64,000 nucleotides of DNA from a gamma proteobacterium HdN1 (GCA_000198515.1 FP929140.1:3074527-3138526); one strand, 5' to 3'; positions 50,254 through 59,892 are shown, numbered from the stretch's first letter. The notes: generated by a model not told the origin, from the sequence alone. Numbers and translations are program-made.

Positions 50254-51753
50254 ATGCTGGGAAACATGAAAATACGCAGCCGCCTACTGCTATCGTTCGG
50301 CTTAGTTCTCGTGATGATGGCCACCCTTGCTTCTATAGCCCTTTTCAAACTCTCTGCTGCTAACGCGGATCTTGAGCTGGTCGTGAACGACCGAGCCGCA
50401 ACGGTGAAAACCATTGGTGAGGTGACCCACGGAGCCAATCTAATCGCGATTGCCCTTCGCAATATGATGCTCAACAGCGATGCAACCGACCGCCAACAGC
50501 AAAAAGGCAACATCTCCGCTGCGCGCCAGAATGCGAGAGACGCGATTCAGCAGATGGAAGGTAGAATTGCCGACCCCAAGGGGCAAGAGCTCTTCGTCAG
50601 CATGACTCGTGCCAGACAGCAATATATCGACGGCACCGACCAGATCGTTCGCCTGATCGAAACCACGTCTGCTGGGGAAGACCGTGAATATCTCAACAGC
50701 ACCCTACGCCCTCGCCTTATGGCCTACCAGACGAGCCTTGCAGCACTCGCCAACTTTCAGCAGCAGCTGATGAAAGAAACCAGCGAAGCTGCGCGAAATA
50801 CTTGGGAGAATACCCGCATGGAACTGATTGGCCTGACGCTCTCTGCCATACTCATTGCCATCGTGCTGGCGCTTTGGATTACCCGCAGCATCACTCGACC
50901 CTTGGAAGAAGTGGTGGATGCAGCCTGCGAACTCGCCAAAGGCAATCTGGCGGTTCGGATCGTGGTGAATACTAGTGACGAAATGGGTAAATTAAAACAC
51001 GCGATGAGCGAGCTGGTAGGCAAGCTGGGGCAGATTCTCCGCGAAGTCGTCAGTACTTCAGATGCACTCACCGATGCTGCTGCCCAAATATCACAGACTG
51101 CGCAAGCGCTTTCACAAGCCACCTCTGAACAAGCGGCCAGCGTTGAGGAAACCAGCGCGAGCATTGAAGAAATGAACGCATCCGTAGCGCAAAATACGGA
51201 AAATGTGAAACACACAGAGCGTCTCGCCGCCAAATCAGCAACCGACACAGCAGCCGGCGGAGCGGCCGTCAAGAATACCGTTGCTGCCATGACGCAAATT
51301 GCGGCCAAAATCCATATCATCGACGAAATCGCTTACCAGACGAATCTGCTTGCGTTGAATGCCGCTATTGAGGCTGCAAGGGCAGGGGAGTCTGGCAAGG
51401 GGTTCGCCGTAGTTGCTGCGGAAGTTCGTAAGCTCGCGGAGCGTTCCGGGCTGGCCGCACGCGAGATTTGCGATCTGACAGACTCCTCCGTCGCCATGGC
51501 GCAATCCGCAGGCCAGTTGCTGGATGAGATCGTTCCGGCCATCCAGAATGCCTCTGGCCTGTTTCAGGAAATCACCGCAGCTTGTCAGGAGCAAACTGCA
51601 GGAATCGGCCAGATCAACGGTGCGATGAGCCAGCTCAATCAGACGACACAGCACAACGCATCCTCATCCGAAGAACTGGCGGCAACTGCAGAGCAGATGG
51701 GCAGCCAAGCCAACCAGCTAAAAGCGCAGATGGCTTTTTTCCGAGTGGCGTAG
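50254..51753 (+). CDS. Methyl-accepting chemotaxis protein
   Basis: The 499-residue chemoreceptor has a first membrane helix (about 8-30) and a periplasmic four-helix-bundle sensor (about 31-190). A second helix ([12 protein letters not shown]) is followed by a HAMP domain and the cytoplasmic signalling domain with hairpin tip [20 protein letters not shown], then [16 protein letters not shown]. Ligand unknown. There is no terminal pentapeptide for CheR docking. The start is ATG 50254 (GGGGAG seven bases before); ATG 50266 is also possible. No other chemotaxis genes are nearby. Confidence 0.93.
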   Translation: MLGNMKIRSRLLLSFGLVLVMMATLASIALFKLSAANADLELVVNDRAATVKTIGEVTHGANLIAIALRNMMLNSDATDRQQQKGNISAARQNARDAIQQMEGRIADPKGQELFVSMTRARQQYIDGTDQIVRLIETTSAGEDREYLNSTLRPRLMAYQTSLAALANFQQQLMKETSEAARNTWENTRMELIGLTLSAILIAIVLALWITRSITRPLEEVVDAACELAKGNLAVRIVVNTSDEMGKLKHAMSELVGKLGQILREVVSTSDALTDAAAQISQTAQALSQATSEQAASVEETSASIEEMNASVAQNTENVKHTERLAAKSATDTAAGGAAVKNTVAAMTQIAAKIHIIDEIAYQTNLLALNAAIEAARAGESGKGFAVVAAEVRKLAERSGLAAREICDLTDSSVAMAQSAGQLLDEIVPAIQNASGLFQEITAACQEQTAGIGQINGAMSQLNQTTQHNASSSEELAATAEQMGSQANQLKAQMAFFRVA

Positions 51754-51762
51754 CCTTGCATC

Positions 51763-51787
51763 CAGCGCGCTTTACTTCAGCGCGCTG
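51763..51787. terminator. Hairpin between convergent genes
   Basis: A perfect 8-bp stem CAGCGCGC / GCGCGCTG (51763-51770 with 51780-51787) with a 9-nt loop overlaps the stop of the minus-strand gene. There is no T-run on either side, so any termination would be weak or Rho-assisted. Confidence 0.4.
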
Positions 51788-52341
51788 ATTGCAGCAAAAT
51801 CAATAGATTCTGAGTACGCTGTCACGGCGGCCTCAGGCTTGCCGTCCACGACTACTAGAACGGAGTTGCCCACCACAATCTGAATGCGAGTATTGTCCGC
51901 GCTGGATTCGACGGCAGCAGAATTGCCTTTGATCTTTTTCACTTTCATGCCTGAGAGAGCTGCCATCTGTGGATTGGTAATCATCGCAAGCACGCTTTGT
52001 AGCATGGGGGAGTCCATCGTGATTTCGATGCTCACGCTATCATCCCCTTTGGTGTACTGCTTTGATACATTGATGCCGCCCCCCAGCACCGCTGCGCTCG
52101 TTGCGGATGCGTCTCCTTCACCGCTTTCCCAGCCGGACAAGGCTGCAGGCAGAAGCTTTTTCACCTTGTCAGCTTTGGCTTGGCGCACCAGTTGAGAGGC
52201 ATATTCCCACTGCGACGCAGCCGTTCCCAGTTCGCCCCGCTTGTAGGCGGCGCTGCCTTCATCAATTGCATCGGTGACTTCATCGGCCAAAACTGGGCCG
52301 GCGATTAGCGCGGCACACATCACGAGCAAAATACGTTTCAT
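51772..52341 (-). CDS. Exported protein of unknown function
   Basis: The 189-residue product has a signal peptide (MKRILLVMCAALIAGPVLA-D). A helical segment follows (DEGSAAYKRGELGTAASQWEYASQLVRQ) that resembles one TPR-like hairpin. A beta-rich C-terminal half has KVKKIKGNSAAVES and VVGNSVLVVVDGK. I do not recognise the family; the C-terminal pattern suggests a periplasmic binding or regulatory domain. The start is ATG 52341 because GGGAG lies upstream, and longer starts would hide the signal peptide. Confidence 0.72.
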   Translation of the reverse strand: MKRILLVMCAALIAGPVLADEVTDAIDEGSAAYKRGELGTAASQWEYASQLVRQAKADKVKKLLPAALSGWESGEGDASATSAAVLGGGINVSKQYTKGDDSVSIEITMDSPMLQSVLAMITNPQMAALSGMKVKKIKGNSAAVESSADNTRIQIVVGNSVLVVVDGKPEAAVTAYSESIDFAAISALK

Positions 52342-52462
52342 GATAACACTCCCTGATAAATCACAAAGAAAACACGTGCCTAGGATACTGCGTAAATCAT
52401 GTATCATGGAAGCCAAATTGCTTTCAGACCGAAACTTGACTTACCGCCGCTGAGATACACTC

Positions 52463-52876
52463 ATGTCCAAACTTAACGTCCCCGTCGAAGAATTCACCAC
52501 TCCAGATCCTGTTACCGCAACTGAAGCCATGAGCGTAACGGAACTAAAAAGCCTGATGGCACAGCACGGCATTCGTCACCTGCCAGTGCTGCGCGCAGGC
52601 GAAGTCGTAGGCATTGTGAGTGATCGCGACGTGCGAGTGGCTTCTGGCTTGAGCGCCGAGCACAGTTTGCAAATCCAAGCCACCGATATCATGGCGAAAA
52701 CACCGCTCACGGTAAGTGCAAACACCCCTCTCGATAAAGCCGCATTTCTCATGTCCGAACAAAAAGTGGGTAGCGTGCTGGTAAACGACGAACGCGGCCA
52801 GTTTCTCGGAATCTTTACGGTAACGGATGCGCTCAACGCGCTGATTGAAATCGTTCGCGGTGAGGAAGCTAACTGA
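52463..52876 (+). CDS. CBS-domain protein
   Basis: The 137-residue protein is a pair of CBS motifs (residues about 15-70 and 80-135): HGIRHLPVLRAGEVVGIVSDRDV and KVGSVLVNDERGQFLGIFTVTDAL. Such stand-alone Bateman modules bind adenine nucleotides and regulate partners. Its target is unknown. The last codons and stop lie inside a 13-bp tandem repeat (52861-52912). Confidence 0.9.
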   Translation: MSKLNVPVEEFTTPDPVTATEAMSVTELKSLMAQHGIRHLPVLRAGEVVGIVSDRDVRVASGLSAEHSLQIQATDIMAKTPLTVSANTPLDKAAFLMSEQKVGSVLVNDERGQFLGIFTVTDALNALIEIVRGEEAN

Positions 52877-52912
52877 GGAAGCTAACTGAGGAAGCTAACT
52901 AAGGAAGCCAAC
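52861..52912. repeat. 13-bp tandem repeat across the CBS gene stop codon
   Basis: Four 13-bp units of TGAGGAAGCTAAC (52861, 52874, 52887, 52900; the last is TAAGGAAGCCAAC). The first unit encodes the C-terminal residues and the second begins with the stop TGA, so the gene end was duplicated. Confidence 0.95.
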
Positions 52913-52919
52913 GGACGCT

Positions 52920-52942
52920 ACACCCCTAAGGGGGTTCTCTGC
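52920..52942 (+). terminator. Short hairpin after the CBS gene
   Basis: ACCCC-TAA-GGGGGT is a 5-bp GC-rich stem followed by TCTCT. It is a weak candidate terminator between the CBS gene and glyA. Confidence 0.3.
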
Positions 52943-52996
52943 TACACTGCGGCCCCAACCCCCCGTACCTCATTTTATCCTCGCAGGAGAATGTTC

Positions 52997-54253
52997 ATGT
53001 TTCCAGCCGACATGACAATTGCTAAATTTGATCCCGATCTATGGCAAGCCATGGAGGGCGAGAAACGCCGCCAAGAAGAGCATATTGAGCTGATCGCCTC
53101 CGAAAACTACGCAAGCCCAGCCGTAATGGAAGCGCAAGGCTCGGTACTTACGAACAAGTACGCCGAAGGCTATCCCGGCAAACGCTATTACGGTGGCTGC
53201 GAATACGTAGACGTCGCGGAGCAATTGGCCATTGATCGCGTAAAAGCACTGTTCGGCGCCGACTATGCCAACGTGCAGCCGCACTCCGGCTCACAGGCGA
53301 ACGCAGCGGTATATACCGCGCTTCTGGAACCGCACGATGTCGTTCTGGGGATGAGCCTTGCCCACGGTGGCCACCTCACTCACGGTGCCAAAGTAAACTT
53401 TTCAGGCCGTACCTATACCGCCGTACAGTACGGTTTGAACCCTGAAACCGGCGAAGTCGACTACGATGATGTCGCCCGTCTCGCTCGCGAGCACAAGCCC
53501 AAGATGATCGTAGCCGGTTTTTCGGCCTACTCCCGCGTAATGGACTGGGGTAAATTCCGCGCAATTGCAGATGAAGTAGGCGCGTATTTCATGGTAGACA
53601 TGGCCCACGTTGCCGGCCTCGTCGCGGCAGGTCTCTACCCGAACCCCACGCAGATTGCCGACGTCACCACCTCAACCACCCACAAAACCTTGGGCGGGCC
53701 ACGCGGCGGCATCATTCTGGCAAAATCGAATCCAGATATTGAGAAAAAACTGAACTCCGCCGTATTCCCCGGCATTCAGGGCGGCCCTTTGATGCATGTG
53801 ATTGCAGCCAAAGCCGTGTGCTTCAAAGAAGCGGCAAGTGATGCCTTCCGCACCTATCAAACCCAAGTGGTTGCCAACGCACGTGCAATGGCCGAAGTCG
53901 TAAAAAGTCGTGGCTACGATGTCGTCTCCGGCGGTACTGACAACCACCTGTTCCTGCTAAGCCTAATCGGCCGCGAAGTTACCGGCAAAGACGCCGACGC
54001 AGCCTTAGGCCGCGCTAACATCACCGTGAACAAAAACGCAGTGCCCAACGATCCGCGCTCCCCGTTCGTGACCAGCGGCTTGCGCATTGGCACGCCTGCC
54101 GTAACCCGTCGTGGTTTTGGCACCGCTGAAGTGCGTGATCTGGCCGGCTGGATCTGCGATATTCTCGACAATATCAGCGATGAAGCCACCATTGAGCGCG
54201 TAAGAAAGAACGTACTGGAAATCTGCGCGAAGTTTCCGGTGTACGCAAACTAA
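52997..54253 (+). CDS. glyA: Serine hydroxymethyltransferase
   Basis: The 418-residue PLP enzyme interconverts serine and glycine with tetrahydrofolate. Signatures are [47 protein letters not shown] and the PLP lysine 230 in [19 protein letters not shown] lies seven bases before ATG 52997 and only one base before the alternative ATG 52991, so 52997 is preferred. In relatives glyA lies near nrdR and the rib genes, as it does here about 4 kb upstream. A strong terminator follows at 54283. Confidence 0.97.
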   Translation: MFPADMTIAKFDPDLWQAMEGEKRRQEEHIELIASENYASPAVMEAQGSVLTNKYAEGYPGKRYYGGCEYVDVAEQLAIDRVKALFGADYANVQPHSGSQANAAVYTALLEPHDVVLGMSLAHGGHLTHGAKVNFSGRTYTAVQYGLNPETGEVDYDDVARLAREHKPKMIVAGFSAYSRVMDWGKFRAIADEVGAYFMVDMAHVAGLVAAGLYPNPTQIADVTTSTTHKTLGGPRGGIILAKSNPDIEKKLNSAVFPGIQGGPLMHVIAAKAVCFKEAASDAFRTYQTQVVANARAMAEVVKSRGYDVVSGGTDNHLFLLSLIGREVTGKDADAALGRANITVNKNAVPNDPRSPFVTSGLRIGTPAVTRRGFGTAEVRDLAGWICDILDNISDEATIERVRKNVLEICAKFPVYAN

Positions 54254-54257
54254 ACGC

Positions 54258-54289
54258 GAGCTCACGAAAACGCTAGCTCACGAAAACGC
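54258..54289. repeat. 16-bp tandem repeat after glyA
   Basis: Two units (54258-54273, 54274-54289) ending in AGCTCACGAAAACGC begin 5 bp after the glyA stop. The second copy supplies the start of the terminator stem. Confidence 0.88.
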
Positions 54290-54326
54290 CGCTACCGCAT
54301 CAAACTCTGCTGTAGCGGCGTTTTTG
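54283..54326. terminator. Rho-independent terminator of glyA
   Basis: An 11-bp stem AACGCCGCTAC / GTAGCGGCGTT (54285-54295 with 54312-54322) is flanked by A on the left and five T on the right. It should also serve the convergent ArsC-like gene. Confidence 0.92.
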
Positions 54327-54680
54327 TTAGAGATGCCCAAGCGCCACCGAGTAGATCTCCGGCTTAAAACCGATGAGCGTTCGCTCGCCCAGATCCAGAA
54401 CCGGCCGTTTGATCATGGAAGGTTGCGCCAACATCAGCGCGATTGCGCTGGGCGTATCCAGATTGGTTTTTTGAGATTCATCCAGCTTGCGAAAGGTGGT
54501 TCCCGCGCGGTTCAGAACTGCCTGCCAGCCGTGTTCGCTGCACCATTTTTCGAGGGATGTGCGGTCGATGGAAGCGGTTTTATAATCGTGGAAAACGTAG
54601 TCAATCCCATGCTGATCCAGCCAAGTTCTTGCTTTTTTCATGGTGTCGCAATTTTTAATGCCGTAAAGAACGTAAGCCAC
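54327..54680 (-). CDS. ArsC/Spx-family reductase (YffB-like)
   Basis: The 117-residue protein begins VAYVLYGIKNCDTMKKA, the thioredoxin-like start of the YffB group with a single active-site cysteine. It also has KRPVLDLGERTLIGFKPE, the family's C-terminal Arg-Pro motif. It is annotated as an arsenate-reductase-like or glutathione-dependent thiol reductase; the substrate is not known. The start is GTG 54680 with AGGGG upstream, rather than the longer TTG frame from 54713. Confidence 0.85.
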   Translation of the reverse strand: MAYVLYGIKNCDTMKKARTWLDQHGIDYVFHDYKTASIDRTSLEKWCSEHGWQAVLNRAGTTFRKLDESQKTNLDTPSAIALMLAQPSMIKRPVLDLGERTLIGFKPEIYSVALGHL

Positions 54681-54800
54681 TTTTGCCCCTAATGTTGCGT
54701 GCTCAGCACTCAACCCGATTTATTCGCCTATATTTTGAAAGACGAGCCTAACAAAACTGGCCACCTTCCGTAAGGGCTAAGCCCCGTTCGAGAACCCCAC

Positions 54801-56429
54801 ATGCAGCTGCTCTATACCGTTCTGATCCTACTGCTCGTGGTAGGCGCGACGCGCTTTTCTGCTCAATTCATTCCGCTCCCGCCGCCGATCCTGCAAATTC
54901 TGGTGGGCGCGCTGTTGGCGGCACCCGCGTTTGGGCTTCATGTGCGTTTAGACCCCGAACTTTTCATGCTGCTATTCATCCCGCCGCTCTTGTTCGTAGA
55001 CGGCTGGCGGATTCCCAAAGGCCAGTTCAGCAAGCTGCGCACGCCTATTTTGATGCTGGCCTTTGCGTTGGTGTTTGTGACGATCCTTGTTGTGGGTTTT
55101 TTTATTCATCGGCTGCTGCCGACAGTGCCGCTTGCCGCCTGCTTTGCCCTCGCGGCCGTGCTATCGCCTACGGATGCCGTTGCCGTGACCGCCATTGCGC
55201 GTGATCGTTTGCAGAGCACCCTCAACAATCTCTTGCAAGGCGAGGCGCTCATGAATGATGCCTCTGGCCTTGTCGCCTTTAAGTTTGCGGTTGCCGCGAC
55301 ACTCACCGGCGTATTTTCCTTGAGTGATGCGGCGATTCGCTTTGTCATTGTGGCCATCGGCGGCTTCGCCGTAGGCATGGCACTTAGCTATTTTCTGGGC
55401 CGCCTGCGCGCCTGGATGATCGGGCGCGGCTGGGAAGAGCCTGGCCCACACGTTTTATTGATGCTGCTATTGCCGTTCTACTCTTATGTCGTGGCAGAAC
55501 ACTTTGGCCTCTCTGGGATTCTCTCTGCCGTTGCCGCAGGAATGATGCAGAGCCGCCTGGATCTTTTGCCGCGCCAAACCACAACACGGCTGCTTAATCG
55601 CAGTGTGTGGACGTTGCTGGAATTTACTTTTAACGGCTTGATCTTTTTGTTGTTGGGCCTGCAATTGCCAGACATTTTGAGTGTTGCGCTTAGCCAGCAC
55701 GATGAACCCTGGCGGTTTGCCCTGCAAGCGCTCGGTTATGTTTTTGCGATCTATGCTGTGATGCTATTGCTGCGTTTTGCCTTTGTGTACATTTACTGGT
55801 GGATCTCGGGTAGCTTGCGCCGCATTCGCCGCAAACCTACTCGTTTCATGGGGCAATCGCGCGTTGCCCTTACGCTGCTGCTTACCCTAGGCGGCGTGCG
55901 CGGCGCAGTCACGCTTGCTGGCGTGTTGTCGTTGCCATTGCTGCTAGAAAGCGGTAGCGTGTTTCCGCAGCGTGATTTGCTAATTTTGATTGCAGCCGGC
56001 GTAATTCTGCTGTCTCTTGCTACCGCCAGTATAGGCTTGCCGTTAATCCTTCCGCGCCTGCCGCGAGACAATCTGGCATTGCGCGAAACCGAACTAAATC
56101 AATATCGTGCCGATGTTTTAGAGGCGGCCATTCGCAGCTTGGGTGCCGGAGAGGAGAAGGGCGATGCCACCCAAGATGCCATTATCCATGCCGAAGTCAA
56201 AGCGCGCCTGATGAGCGAATACCGCGACCTGCTGGAGCGAGCGCGTGTGCCCGATAATTTGCGTGAACGCTCACGCCAAGTAAGCGAACTGGAATCCCGC
56301 ATGCGCTTGCAGGCGCTCCGCGTGCAGCGTTTGGAGCTATACCGGCTGCGCAAAGGAGGGGAAATCGACGATGATTTGCTGATGGATATTCTACGTGACC
56401 TCGATATTGCGGAGGCGCGGTTGAGGTGA
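54801..56429 (+). CDS. CPA1-family Na+/H+ antiporter
   Basis: The 542-residue protein has about twelve membrane helices and the CPA1 signatures FIPPLLFVDGWR, LSPTDAVAVTAI (transport Asp) and LLQGEALMNDASGLVAFKFA (ND motif). The cytoplasmic tail of about 130 residues is helical and charged. It should exchange Na+ or K+ for H+ across the inner membrane. A tandem repeat follows 3 bp after the stop. Confidence 0.93.
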   Translation: MQLLYTVLILLLVVGATRFSAQFIPLPPPILQILVGALLAAPAFGLHVRLDPELFMLLFIPPLLFVDGWRIPKGQFSKLRTPILMLAFALVFVTILVVGFFIHRLLPTVPLAACFALAAVLSPTDAVAVTAIARDRLQSTLNNLLQGEALMNDASGLVAFKFAVAATLTGVFSLSDAAIRFVIVAIGGFAVGMALSYFLGRLRAWMIGRGWEEPGPHVLLMLLLPFYSYVVAEHFGLSGILSAVAAGMMQSRLDLLPRQTTTRLLNRSVWTLLEFTFNGLIFLLLGLQLPDILSVALSQHDEPWRFALQALGYVFAIYAVMLLLRFAFVYIYWWISGSLRRIRRKPTRFMGQSRVALTLLLTLGGVRGAVTLAGVLSLPLLLESGSVFPQRDLLILIAAGVILLSLATASIGLPLILPRLPRDNLALRETELNQYRADVLEAAIRSLGAGEEKGDATQDAIIHAEVKARLMSEYRDLLERARVPDNLRERSRQVSELESRMRLQALRVQRLELYRLRKGGEIDDDLLMDILRDLDIAEARLR

Positions 56430-56431
56430 CA

Positions 56432-56490
56432 ATGGATTTGCATGCATATGGATTTGCATGCATATGGATTTGCATGCATATGGATTTGCC
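56432..56490. repeat. 16-bp tandem repeat after the antiporter gene
   Basis: Three perfect copies of ATGGATTTGCATGCAT (56432, 56448, 56464) plus 10 bases of a fourth begin 3 bp after the TGA stop. Each unit has the palindrome TGCATGCA, so the array could also form small hairpins. Confidence 0.96.
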
Positions 56491-56585
56491 CGCTTCGCCT
56501 ATCGCATACGCTCGCTTTTTGAGATAATCCTTCCCTGAGTTTGGCAATTCGTTCAGTGTAAAACCATTATTTACAGCGAAACCCT

Positions 56586-57023
56586 ATGATCACCTTTCAA
56601 GATGACTGGTTTAGCGCCAGCGACGATAACAATGGCATTCCGGTTTTTTTGCGCGCTCGTGATACCTTGGATCACCTGATTGGGCTGGAGTCGCACCCCA
56701 CCTTGGTGCGGCTGGTGTGGATCTACAAGCCCGTCGGCGAGCACGGTTTGCCGAGTGATGAAGATGCCGCGCGGATGACGGCTTTTGAGCAGACCGTAAT
56801 GCCCGCGTTGGAAGCAGAGCGAATCTGCATTTTTTACTGTATCTACCAACATAACGGCCAGCAAGAGTGGCTCGCATATTGTTCCAACGTCGATGCGGCC
56901 GAGGAAATCATCAACGTAGCGCTCATGGAACACGAAGAATATCCCATTGAGCTGCTCCAAGAAGACGACCCCGAATGGGAAGACTACAAAAACATGCGTG
57001 AAGGCACTGGACAAAGCCGCTAG
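56586..57023 (+). CDS. DUF695 domain protein
   Basis: The 145-residue acidic cytoplasmic protein matches DUF695, with FLRARDTLDHLIGLESHPTL, RICIFYCIYQHNGQQEWLAY and a C-terminal PIELLQEDDPEWEDYKNM. DUF695 has no established function. It has no membrane segment or catalytic motif. It is convergent with the YeeE/YedE pair, 12 bp between stops. Confidence 0.78.
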   Translation: MITFQDDWFSASDDNNGIPVFLRARDTLDHLIGLESHPTLVRLVWIYKPVGEHGLPSDEDAARMTAFEQTVMPALEAERICIFYCIYQHNGQQEWLAYCSNVDAAEEIINVALMEHEEYPIELLQEDDPEWEDYKNMREGTGQSR

Positions 57024-57034
57024 CCGCTCACGTG

Positions 57035-57454
57035 TCAGTGCGCTGACCGCGAAGCCCACCAGCCTTGCGCCCAAGCACCCGCAAACAAGCCAATCACGCT
57101 AAATATAAGCGGCCAGTTGCCTGTGCCCAAGCCTGCGATTGCGGGCCCTGGGCACACGCCACACAAGCCCCAGCCAATCCCGAACAGTGCCGCGCCTTTG
57201 ATCGTATTGCCAAGCGGGCCTTGGTGGTGCGCGCCAAAGCTTGGTTCCAGCACCGGCTTTTTGAGCAGCTTCGGTAGAAAGCGATACGTGAAAAATGTCG
57301 TACCCGTTGCCGACGCGAGCACCAGCAACAGCCCAAAATCCTCAAAACGCAAAAAGGAAAGCACAATCTCTGGCTTGACCATGCCCGACCAAGCCAACCC
57401 AAAACCAAACAACATGCCGCCAAGCAGCAATGCAACATAGGATGCTGGACGCAT
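57035..57454 (-). CDS. YeeE/YedE half-transporter, DUF6691-type
   Basis: The 139-residue membrane protein has four helices and the family residues GLAWSGMVKPE and GWGLCGVCPGPAIAGL, with cysteines in the pore-type motif. Together with the upstream gene it makes a split version of the YeeE/YedE sulfur-compound (thiosulfate) transporter. The start overlaps the upstream gene stop by one base (TAATG). Confidence 0.88.
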   Translation of the reverse strand: MRPASYVALLLGGMLFGFGLAWSGMVKPEIVLSFLRFEDFGLLLVLASATGTTFFTYRFLPKLLKKPVLEPSFGAHHQGPLGNTIKGAALFGIGWGLCGVCPGPAIAGLGTGNWPLIFSVIGLFAGAWAQGWWASRSAH

Positions 57455-57921
57455 TATTTGCCTCCTACGTTAACAATGAGGTTTGCGGTAAGGATTGCCG
57501 TGGTCATAAACGTCAACACAGCCGCCAGCGATGGAAGTTGCAGAGAAGCCATCCCGCAAATCCCGTGCCCCGAAGTGCATCCCCCGCTTAGCCTTGCGCC
57601 GAATCCGCCGATGAATCCACCGATCAACAGCTGCCACCACGTGACTTGCGTCACCCAGTTTTGCTGGCCGCCAAAGCCAAAATAGAACAGCGCAGCCCCC
57701 AGAATCAGCCCCGCAGCGAGCGTGGCCCGCCAGCCTCGCGTGCTCACCCACCGCGCCTCCTGAAAGAAGGGAAGTTTGGAGAACCATGAAAGCGTGCTAC
57801 TAAAAAACGAACTCATTCCGGCCACAATGCCGGTAAACATAAAAATAAGGCTGACCGCAAGGCCAATGCAGATGCCGCCGGCGATGTATTGAAATACGCC
57901 GAGAGGGAACAAACTGTCCAT
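57454..57921 (-). CDS. YeeE/YedE half-transporter
   Basis: The 155-residue membrane protein has four helices, FTGIVAGMSSFFSS and the conserved LSGGCTSGHGICGM cysteine motif of YeeE/YedE proteins. It pairs with the DUF6691 gene downstream. Such pairs import thiosulfate or related sulfur compounds. The same window encodes the thiosulfate dehydrogenase TsdBA, so the two may act on the same substrate. Confidence 0.9.
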   Translation of the reverse strand: MDSLFPLGVFQYIAGGICIGLAVSLIFMFTGIVAGMSSFFSSTLSWFSKLPFFQEARWVSTRGWRATLAAGLILGAALFYFGFGGQQNWVTQVTWWQLLIGGFIGGFGARLSGGCTSGHGICGMASLQLPSLAAVLTFMTTAILTANLIVNVGGK

Positions 57922-58227
57922 AATGAATCCCTAAACGTCGATCACCACAAGGTGACGTAAGCCAGAACGATAAACTAAAAGGCTGTGAGCCTTGGGTAGT
58001 ACTTCCAAGAGAAAGCTAGACTGAAGAGGTTCAGAGGATAAACTCAATGGGTAGCAAAGTCACTCTTGCCGAGCCCCGCGTAGGCTCTCTGAGTGGTTGG
58101 AGAATGCGCGTGCGGGCCGCTCACGAAGACCTAGGCCCGCTGTTCAATTTGCGCAAAATACGGTATAACGACAGCCTGTATTCCTCAATGTTGCCCATTG
58201 TGACCGCTCTTTGCCGCCGGAGAGACC
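57922..58227. other. Intergenic region upstream of nrdR
   Basis: This 306-bp divergent region has a -10-like TATAAC near 58163 but no clear -35 partner. An open frame of 69 codons from 58047 has a fair ribosome site but runs into nrdR in another frame and is not convincing. No NrdR box was seen. Confidence 0.4.
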
Positions 58228-58704
58228 ATGCACTGCCCGTTTTGCAACGCCGATGACACCAAAGTCATTGATTCCCGACTGGTCGCCGAGGGCAACCAGG
58301 TTCGCCGTCGGCGCGAATGTATCTCTTGCGGTGAGCGCTTTACCACATTTGAAACGGCGGAGCTGGTGATGCCGCGTGTAGTCAAGCAGGGCGGAACCCG
58401 TGAGCCGTTCGATGATAACAAGCTTCGTAGCGGTATGTTGCGGGCCTTGGAGCGCCGGCCCGTCAGCATGGAACAGACCGAAGCCGCCATTAGTCGAATC
58501 AGTCAAAAACTGCGCGCCACCGGCGAGCGCGAGATTGCCTCGCGAGCCGTGGGCGAGCTTGTCATGCAAGAGTTGCGGGAATTAGATCAAGTCGCATTCG
58601 TTCGATTTGCGTCGGTTTACCGCAGTTTTCAGGACATCAGCGAATTTCGCAAAGAAATTGACCGCCTGCAAAGCGCTGACTTACAAGAGACAGGACAGTC
58701 GTAA
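58228..58704 (+). CDS. nrdR: Transcriptional repressor NrdR
   Basis: The 158-residue repressor has an N-terminal zinc ribbon (Cys3, Cys6, Cys31, Cys34) and an ATP-cone (residues about 49-139, with [20 protein letters not shown]). It represses ribonucleotide reductase genes in response to ATP/dATP levels. Its stop codon shares a base with the ribD start (TAATG), a coupling common in bacteria. Confidence 0.97.
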   Translation: MHCPFCNADDTKVIDSRLVAEGNQVRRRRECISCGERFTTFETAELVMPRVVKQGGTREPFDDNKLRSGMLRALERRPVSMEQTEAAISRISQKLRATGEREIASRAVGELVMQELRELDQVAFVRFASVYRSFQDISEFRKEIDRLQSADLQETGQS

Positions 58705-59873
58705 TGCCTTCCTACGATTTCAACGCCTTTGATCATCAAATGATGAGCCGCGCGCTGCAGCTGGCGCCGCGTGGCCTGTACACCACTCACCCCAACCCCA
58801 GAGTCGGCTGCGTGATCGTGCAGAACGGCGCGATTGTCGGCGAAGGCTGGCACCAATTAGCGGGCCAAGGCCACGCAGAGGTGTTGGCCTTGGAACAGGC
58901 CGGTGAACGCGCCAAAGGTGCAACGGCTTACGTTACCTTGGAACCTTGCGCGCACTACGGGCGCACGCCCCCCTGCGCCAACGCACTGATCAAGGCCGGA
59001 ATTGCCCGTGTTGTAGGCGCAATGTCCGACCCTAATCCGCGTGTTTCCGGCGGCGGATATGGCCTATTGCGAGCGGCAGGAATCAAAACCGATAACGGCC
59101 TACTCAAACAGCAAGCGGAAGCCTTGAATCCGGGCTTTATCAAGCGGATGCGCGGTGGCTTGCCTTGGGTGCGCGTCAAATCCGGCATCAGCCAAGATGC
59201 GCGTACCGCGATGGCCTGCGGCGAGAGCCAGTGGATTACTTCTAGCCCCGCCCGCGCCGACGTGCAACGCCTGCGCGCGCGCAGCGAGGCCGTAATTACT
59301 GGCGTAGATACCGTATTGTCTGACGACCCTGCACTTACCGTGCGCCCCGCCAGTTGGCCGGCAGATGATGCGCCGTGGGGATGGCCTGACGGGTTCACGC
59401 CCATCCAGCCACTGCGAGTGATTCTGGATAGCCAATTGCGAACCCCCACCAGTGCCCGCCTGCTGCGGGAGCCTGGCCAGAACGTTTTTGCCCACATTGG
59501 CTCCAATCCCGAACGCGAAGAAGCCCTGCGTGCTTGTGGTGCCACCTGCATCAGCTTTCCGGGGCGGGATGGGCGTGTAGATCTCGTGCCGGTATTGCAG
59601 TGGCTCGCCGCGCAAGAAGTCAACGAAGTGTTGATTGAAGCAGGGGCGAGTGTTGCCGGTTCTTTTATTGAAGCCGGTTTGGTGGATGAGTGGGTGGTCT
59701 ATCAAGCCCCTTGTCTGCTTGGCAGCGAAGCACGTCCGGCGCTGATTTTAGAGGGTTTATCGGGCATGAAAGATAAGCGCACGCTGGATCTGGTCGATTC
59801 TCGGCAGATTGGTTTAGATCATCGCTTTACTTACCGCCTGCGCTCCTTGCCCACACTCGCAAAATCACTATAG
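58704..59873 (+). CDS. ribD: Bifunctional riboflavin deaminase/reductase
   Basis: The 389-residue enzyme has an N-terminal deaminase with HAEV (His57, Glu59) and PCAHYGRTPPC (Cys82, Cys91) binding zinc. The C-terminal reductase domain has MRGGLPWVRVKSG, ITGVDTVLSDDP and EAGASVAGSF. It carries out steps two and three of riboflavin synthesis. It is co-translated with nrdR, and ribE follows by 19 bp. Confidence 0.97.
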   Translation: MPSYDFNAFDHQMMSRALQLAPRGLYTTHPNPRVGCVIVQNGAIVGEGWHQLAGQGHAEVLALEQAGERAKGATAYVTLEPCAHYGRTPPCANALIKAGIARVVGAMSDPNPRVSGGGYGLLRAAGIKTDNGLLKQQAEALNPGFIKRMRGGLPWVRVKSGISQDARTAMACGESQWITSSPARADVQRLRARSEAVITGVDTVLSDDPALTVRPASWPADDAPWGWPDGFTPIQPLRVILDSQLRTPTSARLLREPGQNVFAHIGSNPEREEALRACGATCISFPGRDGRVDLVPVLQWLAAQEVNEVLIEAGASVAGSFIEAGLVDEWVVYQAPCLLGSEARPALILEGLSGMKDKRTLDLVDSRQIGLDHRFTYRLRSLPTLAKSL

Positions 59874-59892
59874 AGATCGTTACGGAAACCTT

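Noticed and set aside
58047-58256. 69-codon frame with a fair ribosome site before nrdR
   Set aside because: It overlaps the start of nrdR in another frame, has no recognisable sequence, and nrdR has its own GGAGAGACC just before its ATG.
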